From: Priapulus caudatus
Lineage: Eukaryota; Priapulida; Priapulimorpha; Priapulimorphida; Priapulidae
Assembly: GCF_000485595.1 (NCBI RefSeq)
Contig: NW_014577215.1
Coordinates: 109,549 to 173,548, forward strand
Direction: 5' to 3'
Length of the DNA stretch: 64,000 nt
Both the position numbers and the translations under genes were made by a program. Within the stretch, counting starts at the first letter, position 1. Each line of letters begins with the position of its first letter. The notes under the pieces were generated by a model. That model ran no database searches and was not told the origin of the DNA. It worked only from the letters and a program-made list of their open reading frames with translations. Positions 36,101 through 48,005 of the stretch are shown here, piece after piece.

Positions 36101-36590
36101 ACTACTAGTACACTAATTACTAAGTAATGAGCAACTTGAAACACAACATCAATGACTAAATTAGAGGTTCAGGTATTAGCCTGCCCTCAAGCAAGTAGTT
36201 GCAAGAATACGCTACCTGGCACAACCAACGATGTCAACTGACCAGCAATGCTGATAGCGGTGCTTTCTAAAAGCGATAAAACTAATAATATATACTATCA
36301 TGTATTGTATGTAGTGCGACTAGCCTTAGCACACCGACACTATACTAGTAGTAGTACAGCTTTCTTTATCTAGTGAAACGAAGACTGCACATTCCTGGTT
36401 TGGGACCCTGCAAATGTGTTTTCGCAAATGTGTTTTTGCAAATGTGCTAAACTAGGATTGGGCCACGAAGGCCATATTATAGCGTATAGAACAAGCTATA
36501 GCATAATCGTGCGTAATGAACCGAGGGAATAGGCCGTGCGTGTGTCGCAACAATCAACATCAACAGTGTCGGTGTCACCACAGGCACTTG
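33189..36590. other. SLC25A42 upstream region, no gene seen
   Basis: AT-rich. The SLC25A42 promoter should be here, but no element can be named with confidence; a possible 5' UTR splice acceptor (cttag) lies at about 33,209-33,213 on the - strand. A 9-10-bp stem hairpin, cccgcgctacgcgcggg, is at about 33,821. A block at 34,150-34,500 has the texture of a decayed repeat. acatacatacat at 35,166-35,182. Confidence 0.5.
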
Positions 36591-36596
36591 AAGCAT

Positions 36597-37420
36597 TTCA
36601 ATAAATTATAATGCTAAATAAATACGAAATCTATTTACTACCAAAGTCTCAATGTTTCTCTACTCTCTTTCACCTATAATTGCAGACAATTTCCTGTAAA
36701 TGCCGTCCAAATGCTCATCTGCAACACACGCTGGCCGCTGCACGCTAGCTGCTGCACACTCACACATAAATATATAGCAGGTAGGAAAATCGTGCTGCCA
36801 AAATTCGCTCGACGCTCGCTTGATTTCACGTGAATACAACACAAACATTCAACCATTCCACTCCATCATTGTTTCTATTTGAAGGACAGTGTTCACTTGT
36901 TATAAAAACATACTGTCTGTGTTCGTAACCGAGCTGTGTCACGCGAAATCACACAAAGCCTGGCGAAATTCTCGCGTTCGCTCCCGTTGCGCAGTTTATG
37001 TAAATGGCTGCAAAAAGTGCAAGTACAGGGCTATAGGCGGTGCACTGAATTTTGGGAAACTACCATGCTGCTTTCCAACTCCCTTACGAGCCTCATCAAA
37101 GCAGCCAGTGGAGCATTGCAAAAATGATACGTGGATGCGGCGCAAAAATGAGGTCACGAAGAGCGCCGGTGGGTGTTTCCCGATTCCGACAGCCATTATA
37201 TGCTGTATTCGCGTGAAATCAAGCAAGCGTTAAGCGAATTTTGGCAGCACGCCTTCCTACCTGCTAGGCAGTGTGCAGCAGCTAGCGTGCGGCAGCCAGC
37301 GTGTGTTGCAGATGAGCATTTGGACGACATTTACAGGAAATTGTCGGCAATAATAGGTGAAAGAGAGTATAGAAACATTAAGACTTTGGTAGTAAATAGA
37401 TTTCGTATTTATTTAGCACT
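36597..37420. mobile_element. Fold-back element with coding-like arms
   Basis: Arms of about 230 bp (36,625-36,855 and 37,185-37,415) are inverted copies: on the - strand the left arm reads YSREIKRASSEFWQH..ACVADEHLDGIYRKLSAIIG, and on the + strand the right arm reads YSREIKQALSEFWQH..ACVADEHLDDIYRKLSAIIG, in the same frame. The arms retain open frames despite indels between them. The loop (36,890-37,170) contains a third, looser match, cgcgaaatcacacaaagcctggcgaaattctc. A solo arm is at 13,690-13,810. The peptide family is not recognised. Confidence 0.7.
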
Positions 37421-37572
37421 AGCTGGGCTACCCATCGATGCGCTAGATTTTTTGGGGGTTACTGCTTTTCTGCTATTTCATGCGTTTTCTGCTATTGCTT
37501 GCGTTTCGGCAGTTCATGCGATTGCCTGATTTTGAGCCCGACTATAGTTGAGCACTATAGGATTGCTGTTTA

Positions 37573-37730
37573 CTTTTCTGCTGCGCTAGGATTCGTCTTG
37601 ACTTTTCTGCTGCGCTAGGATTCGTCTTGACTTTTCTGCTGCGCTAGGATTCGTCTTGACTTTTCTGCTGCAGTGTATAGTCGAGCGCTAGGATTGCTGT
37701 TAACTTTTCTGCTGCGCTAGTATTATTTTT
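37573..37730. repeat. 29-bp tandem repeat
   Basis: cttttctgctgcgctaggat plus tcgtcttga is repeated at 37,573, 37,602 and 37,631, with variant copies before and after. A cagacagacagatagat tract follows at 37,877. Confidence 0.9.
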
Positions 37731-38504
37731 GGGGAAATCTGTTGTTTGTTTTTTTGCCCTTATGTTGGCCTTTTTGTGCAAATTGTTTTTGGCCTAAAAT
37801 GGTCGTCGTGTCATGCTGATTGAGAATATTCCTCACGGCCCGAGTCACGGGTCACCTCTTACTGGTCTCGAGAAGACAGACAGACAGATAGATCCAGCGA
37901 TTTACTGTAGGAGATGAATATGAAACACTCGAAAATACGAAAATAAGCAGCAAATAAGTTCAGCATTTATACCTATATGGTAGTCGTCTACGACGCTTTC
38001 GTGTCTCCTTCGAAGCTAATAATTCGTTTATTGTCGCTGTAATTCGACAATAGAGCTACAAAATACAGCTACAATAAAGCTACAAAATGCGAACAACACC
38101 GCGAAAACGCGCACTCGATGCAGTAGGAGGGTATATAGCGCCACCACGCGGACATTTATTAAAATAATAAATAATTTTAATTGTAATTACTAATTTGACA
38201 CTTTTTTATTTTGTGTATTTTTTTTTGGGCGGGAGGCCTTAATAAATCGGGTCGTCGCCGACATCTAATTCAAGCAATAATACTATGGCTGTATGGGGGT
38301 CGACCGTCCTTACGAAGGGGGGGGAGAAAGATAGAGCCCAGACAGACGCGAAAAAACAAACTCGCACCTTACTGTTAAGCAGATTCATATTTCTATTGAA
38401 ACCTCCAAGTGCCCGCTCATAGGGCTCTAATGTCCCCCAGGTACCTGCAACGAACCGTACTAGCCGTAAGCTATCCTGATCATGGTAGGTTAGGCTCGAA
38501 GTAC

Positions 38505-39165
38505 CTATAGGCCCGCGTATCAGTTGCCACTGGGCTATAGACGCAGCCATTACGAATGCCTCGGATGACGCAACTTACTCCAGCCAGGTCACCGCGGCGA
38601 ACTACTGTATTTTCCGCCACGTGAGGGGTGGGCGGCTTGTGTTGGTTGTGGACAAAAACATTGTTGTTGTCAAGTAACAAATTAATAATAGTAATTTGTT
38701 CATCTTTCATGACAAAACTAATATTACAATATTTTTTGATCGCTTAATTTGTTACTTGACAACAACAATGTTTTTGTCCACAACCAACCCAGATCCGCCC
38801 ACCCCTCCACGTTCGGAAATACATAGTTCCCGCTCACTGGCGCTGCATGGCCTGCTGCAGCGCCGCCAAAAATGGCCGTTTGAAGTTCGCAAATCAAATG
38901 TCTGTTCACCAGAAATACCGCAAGTAGACCATTTCAACGATAGTTAGAAGTTAAATTTTAGTAGCTGATATAACTTAACTGATAATTTATCATAATAATT
39001 ATAATAAACTGATATTATTAAGACATATTCACTTCGGATAAGAGGCATTAATTGCCTACCACAGACGTTTTATAGTCGCGAATAAGCGTGATTAAGTTGG
39101 TCCCGCGCATCCCTAATGGCTGGTCCTATAGCCCAGCGGCAACTGTACGCGGGCTATAGTTACTA
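38505..39165. mobile_element. Palindromic MITE (CCCGCGTACAGTTGCC family), copy 1
   Basis: Inverted ends, cccgcgtatcagttgccact followed by gggctatag on the left and ctatagcccagcggcaactg followed by tacgcgggc on the right. A second, internal inverted pair (ttgtggacaaaaacattgtt at 38,648 and aacaatgtttttgtccacaa at 38,764) brackets a short AT loop. Related termini occur at 41,393, 43,080, 44,335 and 44,930. Confidence 0.8.
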
Positions 39166-39170
39166 CTACT

Positions 39171-39310
39171 AGAGCTAGGTTAGGGTTAGGGTTGGGGAGT
39201 ACTAGGCGTAGTCTACTCCCTAGACTCGTTAGTGGAGTAGGCGAGGTACAGTCCGGCATATTAGATAGTACCAGGGTACGTTCCGGCAGTAGCCTGGGGG
39301 ACATAGACCC
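39171..39310. mobile_element. Mutator-like MITE, copy 2 (left half missing)
   Basis: ggttagggttagggttgggg, then ggcgaggtacagtccggcat, then the terminus ggggacatagaccct, match the right half of the elements at 19.65 kb and 51.04 kb. The left half is replaced by the palindromic MITE that ends at 39,165. Confidence 0.75.
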
Positions 39311-39339
39311 TCTCAGCCCAAGTGCCTGTGCCTGTGGGT

Positions 39340-39660
39340 TTCACCAGAGCAAATCCACTTTAGGCACCTTAGGTATCACGAAGTGACGACAGATTTCTGT
39401 GTATCATCAACTGATGCACAGACTTTCCGTATATCAAGGAATGATGCAAAAACCCCAAACCTAACGGTTAACCCTAACCCTAACAGTAACACACTTCGTG
39501 AGACCTAAGCTAAGGTTACCACTTTATGACTTAGGGTTAGGGTTTTTGCATCATTCCTTGATATACGGAAAGTCTGTGCATCACTTGATGATACACAGAA
39601 ATCTGTCGTCACTTCGTGATACCTTACCTAGGCTAAGGTGCCTAAAGTGGATTTGCACCG
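39340..39660. mobile_element. Fold-back element with telomere-like loop
   Basis: Arms of about 120 bp (39,344-39,470 and 39,535-39,657): gcaaatccactttaggcacc pairs with ggtgcctaaagtggatttgc, and actttccgtatatcaaggaa pairs with ttccttgatatacggaaagt. The loop side holds ccctaaccctaac and its complement. It directly follows the MITE at 39,171-39,310. Confidence 0.85.
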
Positions 39661-40256
39661 GTTTCACCATCGGGTGACATTGAGACTGATCCCATAAAAT
39701 TGTGCAGTGCACATATGCATGAAAGAACTACTTATATACATGCACTATTTACTTTATTTTTCAATATGTAAACTTTTTAGTGCAAGTTGCAGTCGAATTT
39801 ACTGTGCAATCACCTTAATCAACCGACCTTCGCTCGTGATTAGAATTCTCGTGATTAGAATTACCACCTACCATTTTGGAACATCCGACGGCAAACGGCA
39901 TTAACTGGATAGATTATTTTTTAAATAAATAATTAGAAAGAATGATAGATGAGAATAATTTTTCAGAAAAAAAGTATTATAATTAATAAAATTCTTAGCA
40001 TTCCTAAAAGTTTACAAAGCGAACAAAATTGTGTTATTTATCTAGTATTTTTCTACGGCCAGTGTTACCCAGCACCAAACGCCAACATGGTAAACTTTAC
40101 CCCTTGTTAAAAATATTCATATCTATAAAACTTCTAAACCTGTCGTATTTGTTATAATTGTAACACTTTTTATTTTATATTTTTAGGCTCGATTCCATAG
40201 CCCTAAAGAAATCGAAGGTAAGCGATATAATCAATACAGCAACAGTCAATTTTGTG

Positions 40257-40548
40257 ATTACCAGGTTACCTGTACAGTGTACCTGTAACCTGGTGCCAGT
40301 GGTGGTAGGGCTCAGCTCGGTTCGCCGGCTAACTCGTGTACTAACTCTAATATCTCGCGAACGATTTGAGTTACATTTCTAAAATTCTAGATACATATAA
40401 ACACATGTCTTTAAGCTATGAGTATGATTTCTGTGAATTTTGTGTTTAGTTAAGCACGAATAGTTTAATTAATTACCAGAAATATACGTACGGCTACGCG
40501 CGGTATCATCCCGCGTCAGGTGCACTTCACACCTGGTTAGCCGACGAA
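40257..40548 (+). repeat. MULE left terminal inverted repeat
   Basis: The sequence from cggctaactcgtg (about 40,327) through tctcgcgaacgatttgagtt, ttagttaagcacgaatagtt, aattaccagaaatatacgta and caggtgcacttcacacctgg is the inverse of 48,010-48,310. A 36-bp near-palindrome (accaggttac..gtaacctggt, 40,260-40,295) lies at the outer edge. Long TIRs are characteristic of MULEs. Confidence 0.75.
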
Positions 40549-41392
40549 TTACGTATATTCAATAACATAGACTAATCTTAAGCATTTCTGCCTTGTTTTT
40601 GTATCAAATTTAACCTTCACTTATAGTATCTCCAGCCGTTGTGATTAAATAATACCCTCAGTTGTGCTGTGACATGTGTAAAATATTTCAAGAGCCAAAC
40701 CGACAACTTTCACCTAACCGCAACCGCCATGTTGCAATGGGCATGATTTTCGAAACGGCGTAACACGGGAAAACCCGCAAACGACACTCAACATACCATA
40801 TGCGTTGCTACTTGCGTTGGCCGAGCATAACAAAAGCCATCACATACTCGATCCGTATATATGTTAATAATTAAAACCATTGAAAACAGGAATCGTTCAA
40901 TCTACAACAACGTTATAATTATTCATTGCCGAAAATACTGTACTTGCCGTTGTTATTTTGGCCTCACGCACTGTGAAAATCAAGAGAATCCAATTGCCGA
41001 TCTTGATCATTTTCTAGTTGCACTTGGAACATTCGGCCAGAACATGCGCGGCTATCTCGGTGTGTTTTGACCATCCCAATTTCACTCCTCAGGAAAAACG
41101 GAAATAACTCACATAAAATAAGTAGCGCCATAGCGCCAGTTACCGCGAGCAAGCCAGAGGTTACTTTGATTCGTTTGAGCTTATTACATGTGCCGCTAGC
41201 TCTGTGTCGTGGGTTGGATACCGAGCCAACTCAAGGACATTGTGGGCCCCACGCGTCCGGACCCCTCAGAATCTGAAACGCGGTATTCTAGACCCTAGCA
41301 ATACCGTTTCCCTGCAGACTACTGGTTACCCACTGCAAGCCGTCGTCGTGTGAATCTACTGAGTTGACAACTGACTTGTTACTAGATTAAGT

Positions 41393-43108
41393 ACTATAGC
41401 CCGCGTACAGTTGCCGCTGGGGCGCTATAGCATCAACAATTACGATGCTCGGACCAAATTACTTTCACGCCGTCAGACAGGAATATGTATTTCCGCACGT
41501 GAAGGGGTGGGGAGTCGTGTTGGGTGTGACAAAAAACGTTGTTTGTTATCAAGTAAAATTATATGTATTTGTTCATCTTCATGAAAAACTTATTCAATTT
41601 AACCTCTACAAAATTCTAACATAACTAAACAATATTTTTACTAACGTTAAAATAAAAATTCATAATATCAAATATCTATTTTAAAATTCTCTTCTATAAA
41701 TTAATAACTACTCTTAGGTAATTTTAAACTTACTAATTTTAATGATTTTTAAATTTTATCATAAATGTTTAATTTATAAATTAACTTAAAAATCATCACG
41801 AAACTAACAATCTAAACAATAATTTTATATATCTACTTCTATTTTAATGTAAAGTTATTTTATTTTAAATATAATTTAAGCAAATTAACTTTTAAAATAA
41901 ACATTATTAAACTTTTTAATTAAAATTTAAAATTTTAACTAAAAATATAATATAAAAATTAATTAATTAACATTAGGACTTAATGTTTAAACAATAGTAA
42001 TTAATACTTAATATTAATATGAAATTTAAAATATGTTAATGTTTTATAACTTATTACAAATTATTAAAATAATAAAAAGATTATATTTTAGTATATTATT
42101 AAATTAAACAATTATTAGATAATGTTACAAACCCCACGGGAAATATACAACTTTTTAAAATCTAATTTAACTTTAAATCTAACAATTATAAAATAATTAA
42201 AATATTTTTATTTCATAGATATTTAACAATAAATAAATTAACTCTTTATATAAAAATATTTTAACTATACCAATAGAAAAAAATACAAGATAACTAAATA
42301 TTAAGATATACATAAAATATAAATACATAATAGATATAATTAATAATTACAATAAATTTAAAATCCCCAATTTAATAAACTTTATAATTATACTTAAAAA
42401 AATTAAAAACCTAACTGATTACGTAATTAAAAATTAAGAAAAAATGAAAATAACTAATTTGTTATTAATAATTAATTCTAACAAATACATCCTTTTAAAT
42501 TTAAAACATAAAATAATATAATATATAGCAACAGATAAACTCCCCTACCAATAATCGTGCCCCCACCTAGTTCACTTAAAGATCAAAACTTATTAGTGAT
42601 ATAAGGGCAAACCACAAACTTGGTCATATAACAAATTCTACAACCTATTCACATCTTTTTTGATCTCAGCTTCAAGTTGCAATTATTGCACAAACACCAA
42701 TGTTTTTGTCCACCACCGGCCACACCGACCCACCGCACAACCCGCCCCAACCCCTCCAAGTTCGGATACTAGTTCTGCTGACTGGCGCCTGCTGCAGGCG
42801 CCGCCGAAAATGGCCGTTTAAAAATTGAAGTTGGCAGAATAGAATGATTCGCTATCACCAGATCAATATCGCCAAGTAGACCATCTTCAACGATAGTTAG
42901 CAGGCTTAGAATCTGTAGTAGACAGAAACACTTGATATAAACTTAGGCATATTACTTCGGATACAGACAGGCATATAAATACCTGCCTAACCCAACATAC
43001 GCTCTTTATAGATGCGTATAAGCAGCTCTACAGTTTGTGTCCGCCTGCACTCGTAATTGTCTGATGCTATCACTATAGCCAGTGGCAACTGTACGCGGGC
43101 ATATCAGT
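41393..43108. mobile_element. Palindromic MITE copy 2 with AT-rich filler
   Basis: The ends ctatagcccgcgtacagttg and caactgtacgcgggcata match the 38,505 element. The loop, which is about 60 bp there, is replaced by roughly 1 kb of AT-rich sequence (41,580-42,540) lacking any recognisable structure. Confidence 0.55.
41580..42540. other. Extremely AT-rich anomalous stretch
   Basis: Nearly all A/T with scattered C and G, in taatta/aaattt phrases. No open frame, no tRNA-like or mitochondrial gene sequence, and no tandem period that I can see. Its abrupt edges coincide with the loop of a MITE, which suggests misassembly or consensus noise. Confidence 0.5.
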
Positions 43109-43409
43109 ACTAGAGACTCACTTGATAGCAGTTCCTGGATATGTAATTTGATTGCAACGAGTCCTTGCGCTCTGCATAACTTGTCTGTCTGGTTAACACG
43201 AATTTAGTGTTCGGTGACCTGTGCGTGTGCCGCTGTCGTTGTGTGCATGGCTGATGTGCGTGCTCGCCGTGTGTGCGTGTTTGCGTGTTGTGTGTGTGTG
43301 TGCGTGGGTGCGCGCGCGCGGTGTGTGTGTGTGCGTGATGCGACTTGGTGCGTGTGCGCTTTGTGCGTGATGTGTGTGCGGTGCTGTGGTCGTGCGGTGG
43401 ATCGTGTGG

Positions 43410-43434
43410 NNNNNNNNNNNNNNNNNNNNNNNNN
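43410..43434. other. Assembly gap (25 N)
   Basis: The gap lies between the end of one GT-rich copy and the start of a repeated block. Confidence 1.
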
Positions 43435-44332
43435 CCCTACCCGACCAGGCTGTCGTGACTGAAGGCGTCACATCACACCGCCTGACATTCCATCCATTGG
43501 AAATCTTGTACGCTGTAACAAAAAACTCACCGAACAATTATCGATATATTCTCACGTAGTAAAATGATAGTCTAAGAGCGATTTGCCTTGTTTTGTTATC
43601 AAATTTTAACTTCAACTTTAAGTATCAGCGTTTGTTATTAAAACTCAATTACCTCAGTTTGCTGTGCACCAGTGTAAATTTCAAGAGGCCAACCGAAAAT
43701 TCACGCTAACCGCCAAGCGCGACCTGTTTGCCAATGCGCATATTTTCGAACGGCACGACGGAAAACCCGAAAGGCGACATAAAAAAAAAACGATACATAG
43801 CGTTGCTACTTGCCGTTGGCACGAGCACATACAAAGTCATCATATAACTCGTATATAATATAAATATTTAAAACATGTGAAAACAGACAGTCGTCAATCT
43901 ACAACACTTAAATAATTCATCATGCGAAATATGTAGCGTGGCATTGTATTTTGGCTACGCACTGTGAAAATCAGGTCCATTGCCGATTTTAGTTGCACCC
44001 TCACATGGCAAGAATGGCGGCTATCTGGTTTTTGAATCCAATTCATCTCAGAGAGGAAAACGGGCATAACTCAATAAATAAGTAGCCCCGGGAGTAGCGC
44101 CCAGTTACCAGCGGGAGGCAGCCGACGGTTTATCGATTGTTTGAGCTATTACATTGACGCTAGCTGTGTCGATGGTTGTGATACCGAGCCAACCTACAGG
44201 GAATGTGGGCAAGAATCTGAAACGGTTATTCCTAACCCTAAGACATTTACGTTTCCTGGAGGTACTGGTACCATGCAGCCGTCGTCGTGTGAAATACTGT
44301 GGTTGAACACTGACTTGTAGGCTAGATCTAGT

Positions 44333-44960
44333 ACTATAGCCCGCGTACAGTTGCCGCATGGGCTACTAGCAATTCAACCAATTACGAGTGCTCGGGACCA
44401 ACACTTACTTCAGCCAGTCAGCAGGAACTATGTATTTCCGCCGTGAAGGGTGGGGGGTTCGTGTTGGTTAGTGGACAGAAAACGTTGTGTTATCAAGTAA
44501 CAAATTAATAATAGTAATGTATGTTAAATCTTTCATGACAAAAACTAATATTACAATCTTTTTTGAGTCCACTTATGCTGCTTACTTTCAACAACAATGT
44601 TTTGTCCACAACCAACCCACACCGCCCACCCCTCCACGTATCGGAAATACATAGTTCCTAAGCTGATGGCCGCTGCTCGGACAGCCGCCGCAGAAATGGC
44701 CGTTTAAAAATTGAAGTGACCAATCGAATGTTCGCTCACTGGGCAGAAACTACTCGCAAGTAGCACCATTTCAACGATAGTTAGGAGGTTAATTTAGTAG
44801 CTGTATACTTAGCCATATTCACTTCGGATAAGAGCGCATTACAGTTGCCTTCCACATAGTTTTATAGCTGCGTATAGCACGTCTAAGTTTGGTCCCGAGC
44901 ACTCGTAATTGGTTGATGCTATACTATAGCCCAGTGCGACTGTACGCGGGCTATAGTACT
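44333..44960. mobile_element. Palindromic MITE copy 3
   Basis: Starts actatagcccgcgtacagtt, ends gactgtacgcgggctatagt; the internal inverted pair ttgtgttatcaagtaacaaa / caacaatgttttgtccacaa is still visible. More indels than copy 1. Confidence 0.65.
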
Positions 44961-44989
44961 AGAGATTACTTTTTAGCCAGTTCTGGATA

Positions 44990-45345
44990 TGGCTAAATTG
45001 ATTGCAGAACGAGATCTTGTCTTCATATTGGTTAGATTTGTTAAACAGTTTGTCGTTCGGTGACTGTGCGTGTGCGTGTGTGTGTGGGAATGTGTGTGCG
45101 TAGTGCGGCGTGTGCGTTTTTGGTGTTGTGCCGTGTGTGTGCGTGTAGGGCGCTGCGCCGCCGTTGTTGTGGTTGTGTGCGTGTGCGCTGTGTGCGTGTG
45201 CCGCTTGCTGTGCGTGTGTGTGTGCGGTGTGTGGTGGTGCGCGTACGCGTGTTGTGCGTGTGTTGTTGTGAGTGCGTGTGTGTGTGTGTGGGTGTGCGTT
45301 GTGCGCATTGTGTGTGATGTGTGTGCGCGTGATGCCGTGTGACGT

Positions 45346-45381
<36 letters not shown>

Positions 45382-46400
45382 CGCGTAGTGTGCGTGAGTG
45401 CCATAGCGATGAATCCTCGATAATATCGCGGCGGAAACAAGGACGAGATTTTTTCATGGGTTTTTTGCCACAGGGGCTGACTTGGTGTCCAAATGAATGA
45501 GCACCCAATCGACACGGGACTCCGGTACACTTTCGGCCAGCAGACTTCCGGACAACAGCGCAATGCAGAAATGCTGTAACAAACACTCTGTAAACCAATA
45601 GTCATTAGGCAAAAATGCTCGATAAGGGTTGCGCAGAACAGGCACTGCAATCTCGCGGTCGTACAGCAAGAGGGAATTGTTTGATGTTGCCGCCGTCACT
45701 GTGCACAAGGCAATGGCACAAAGAAACAACATGTGTGAAGGGGGCACGAAACGATTTTGAAAGGTCAATCAATGTACCACCTACCAGCGGGTAGTATTGC
45801 TAGCAGTTTAGCATTAGGGGGTGCAAACAGGCAGGTGTCTTCGGTCCGCACTCTTATGTCGCGTTCGCATAAACCATCTGCCAACAAAGCGGGTGTATCA
45901 ATATCAAAATTCCAAGATATGCGGGGATGGGGAGGCCGCATCTGCTGCCTTTTTCGTGTGTTAGCACGAGCCGGCGGGCCAGGTGATCTAGGGCAGGGGT
46001 TATGCATCTATAGTAGGCCGCCATCAATATTCCTCATCAAGTTACCTCAGAGACGATGCTCGGGGCGCGAGCGGGAAATGCTCTCGTTTGCCTTTCTCTT
46101 CACTGTCAGCAATCCACATTTTGAGAGCTTGTTGAGGCACCGCACAGGCTGGTGACAAATGTGCGGTTGGGCATCTGCTAATGAATTGTTATTGTTCATT
46201 TTTATTCGCTTAACGAGTGCCAAGGCATGTTTCCGCGCTTATTTCGGATGCTGCAACGCCAAGATAATAACGGTGGAGAGTGACGGTATTAACCTTACAA
46301 GGTGTAGGTGAATCCTTGGTCTCCGACAAGCTTGACGCGCCATGCTGCGAATGCAGGAGTCGAGATTTATAGCTCGGAGGGCGGTGGGGCATTTCGGGTT
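44990..46400 (-). pseudogene. MULE transposase, broken copy 1
   Basis: Read on the - strand, this matches the neighbouring copy at 46,440-47,770 but with frameshifts every few dozen bases. The transposase part (45,440-45,770) has fragments equivalent to [10 protein letters not shown], and the FLYWCH-side sequence lies at 46,030-46,400. A CA/GT tract (45,060-45,400) replaces the C-terminal part. No continuous frame longer than about 100 codons corresponds to real protein. Confidence 0.65.
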
Positions 46401-46439
46401 CCATTGTCCATGTGGAATCGTCTGAAACGGATCCACGGT

Positions 46440-46554
46440 AGCGGACATTATAGCTTCTGGCTCAGCTGCGTGTGTGTGTGTGTGTGCGTGTGTGTGTGTG
46501 TGGGTGTGCGTGTGTGCGCATGTGTGTGTGTGTGTGCGCGTGTGCGTGTGCGCT

Positions 46555-46590
<36 letters not shown>

Positions 46591-47770
46591 CGCGTGTGTG
46601 CGTGTGCCCATGCGATAATCCCCTCGATAATATGCACGAACAAGACCGAGATTTTTCATTTTTTGCCACACTGCTTGTGTCCAATGGAATGAGCACCCAA
46701 TGACACGGACCTCCGGTACAACTTCGGCCAGGGACTTCCAGACGGCGCACTCGAAATCTGTAACAACACTCTGTAAACAATAGTTATTAGGCAAAATCTC
46801 GATAAGGTTGCGCAGAACGGCACTGCAATCTCGGCGGTCGTACGCAAGAGGAACTTGTTTGATGTTGCCGCCGTCACTGTGAACAAAGGCATGCACAAAA
46901 AACAACTGTGTGAAGGGGGCACGAACGACTTTGAAAGTCGAATCAATGTACCACTACCAGCGGGTAGTCTTTGCTAGCAGGGTTAGCATTAGGGGAAGTG
47001 CAAACAGCAGGTGTCTGCGTTCACGCACTCTTATGTCGCGTCGCATAAACCCATCTGCAACAAAGGCATTATCAATATCAAAATCAAGATTGCGGGGATG
47101 GGGAGGCCGCATCTGCTGCCTTTTTCTGTTTGCAGTGCGGGCCAGGTGATCTAGGCAGGGTAGTGCATCTATAGGGCCGCCATCCAATTTCTCATCAAGT
47201 ACCTCAGAGACGATGCTCGGGGCGGAGCGGAACATGCTCCTCGTTGCCTTTCTCTTCACGTCAGCAATCACTTTGAGAGCTGTTGAGGCACCCGGCACAG
47301 GCTGGTGACAATGTGGTTGGCCATCTGTAATGAATGTATTGTCATTTTTATTCGGCTTAACGAGTGCCAAGCATGTTTCGCGCTTATTTCGGATGCTGCA
47401 ACGCCAGATGGTAGTGACGGTATTAGACCTGTACAAGGTGTACGTGAATCCTTGGTCATCCGCAAGCTTGACGCGGCCATGCTGCGATGCGGAGTCGATG
47501 ATTTCATACTGGAGGGGCGGTGGGGGCATTTCGGGTTCCTTGTCCATCGTGGAATCGTCTGAAACGGAATCATCGTAGCGGACAATTATAGCTTCTGGCT
47601 CAGCTGCAATGTCGTCTGAAGGCTGGTCGGCTGCCGAACACATTTCGGGTTCCTCGTCCGTCGTGGAATCTTCTGAAACAGAATCATCATTACGGACAAT
47701 TATCGGTTCTGGCTCAGCTGCAATATCGTCCGAACACATACGGCACACCCAATTTATCTCTAAGTCGCCC
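46440..47770 (-). pseudogene. MULE transposase with FLYWCH finger, broken copy 2
   Basis: N-terminal part at 47,750-46,954: an acidic segment present as two repeats (DDIAAEPEPIIVR and DDIAAEPEAIIVR), then a FLYWCH-type zinc finger (about 47,500-47,300; FTYTLYRSN, WRCSIRNKRETC, HCH). The transposase core is at 46,905-46,610: VPLAYDRR, then [12 protein letters not shown] with the catalytic-type D, then [13 protein letters not shown], the C-x2-H motif typical of MULE transposases. The two parts lie in different frames and the middle is missing. The C-terminus runs into a CA tract (46,470-46,610). A mobile-element gene, inactive as assembled. Confidence 0.8.
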
Positions 47771-48005
47771 CTTACCGCTTGACGGTAGGAGTCCCTAGTG
47801 ATACCCGTCTCACATAACCTATTCTGCCACCTTTCACATATATCGCACTGTACGGCCTCTTACGACCTCTACCTGTACGTCATCGAACACAAATATGTTT
47901 AACAACAACAATACGCAGACAAGGTCTCGTTTGCAATCAATTAGCATATCCAGGAACTGGCTACAAGTCAGTTGTTCAACCAGTATTTCACACGACGCCG
48001 GCTGG

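Noticed and set aside
36889-37233. 114-codon ORF in the loop of the fold-back
   Set aside because: It overlaps inverted-repeat material and shifts frame relative to the recognisable arm peptide.
39440-39545. True telomere or chromosome end (ccctaa runs)
   Set aside because: Only two or three units inside a fold-back and in MITE copies; interstitial, not terminal.
41580-42540. Nuclear copy of mitochondrial DNA (because of AT content)
   Set aside because: No mitochondrial gene fragment is readable on either strand.
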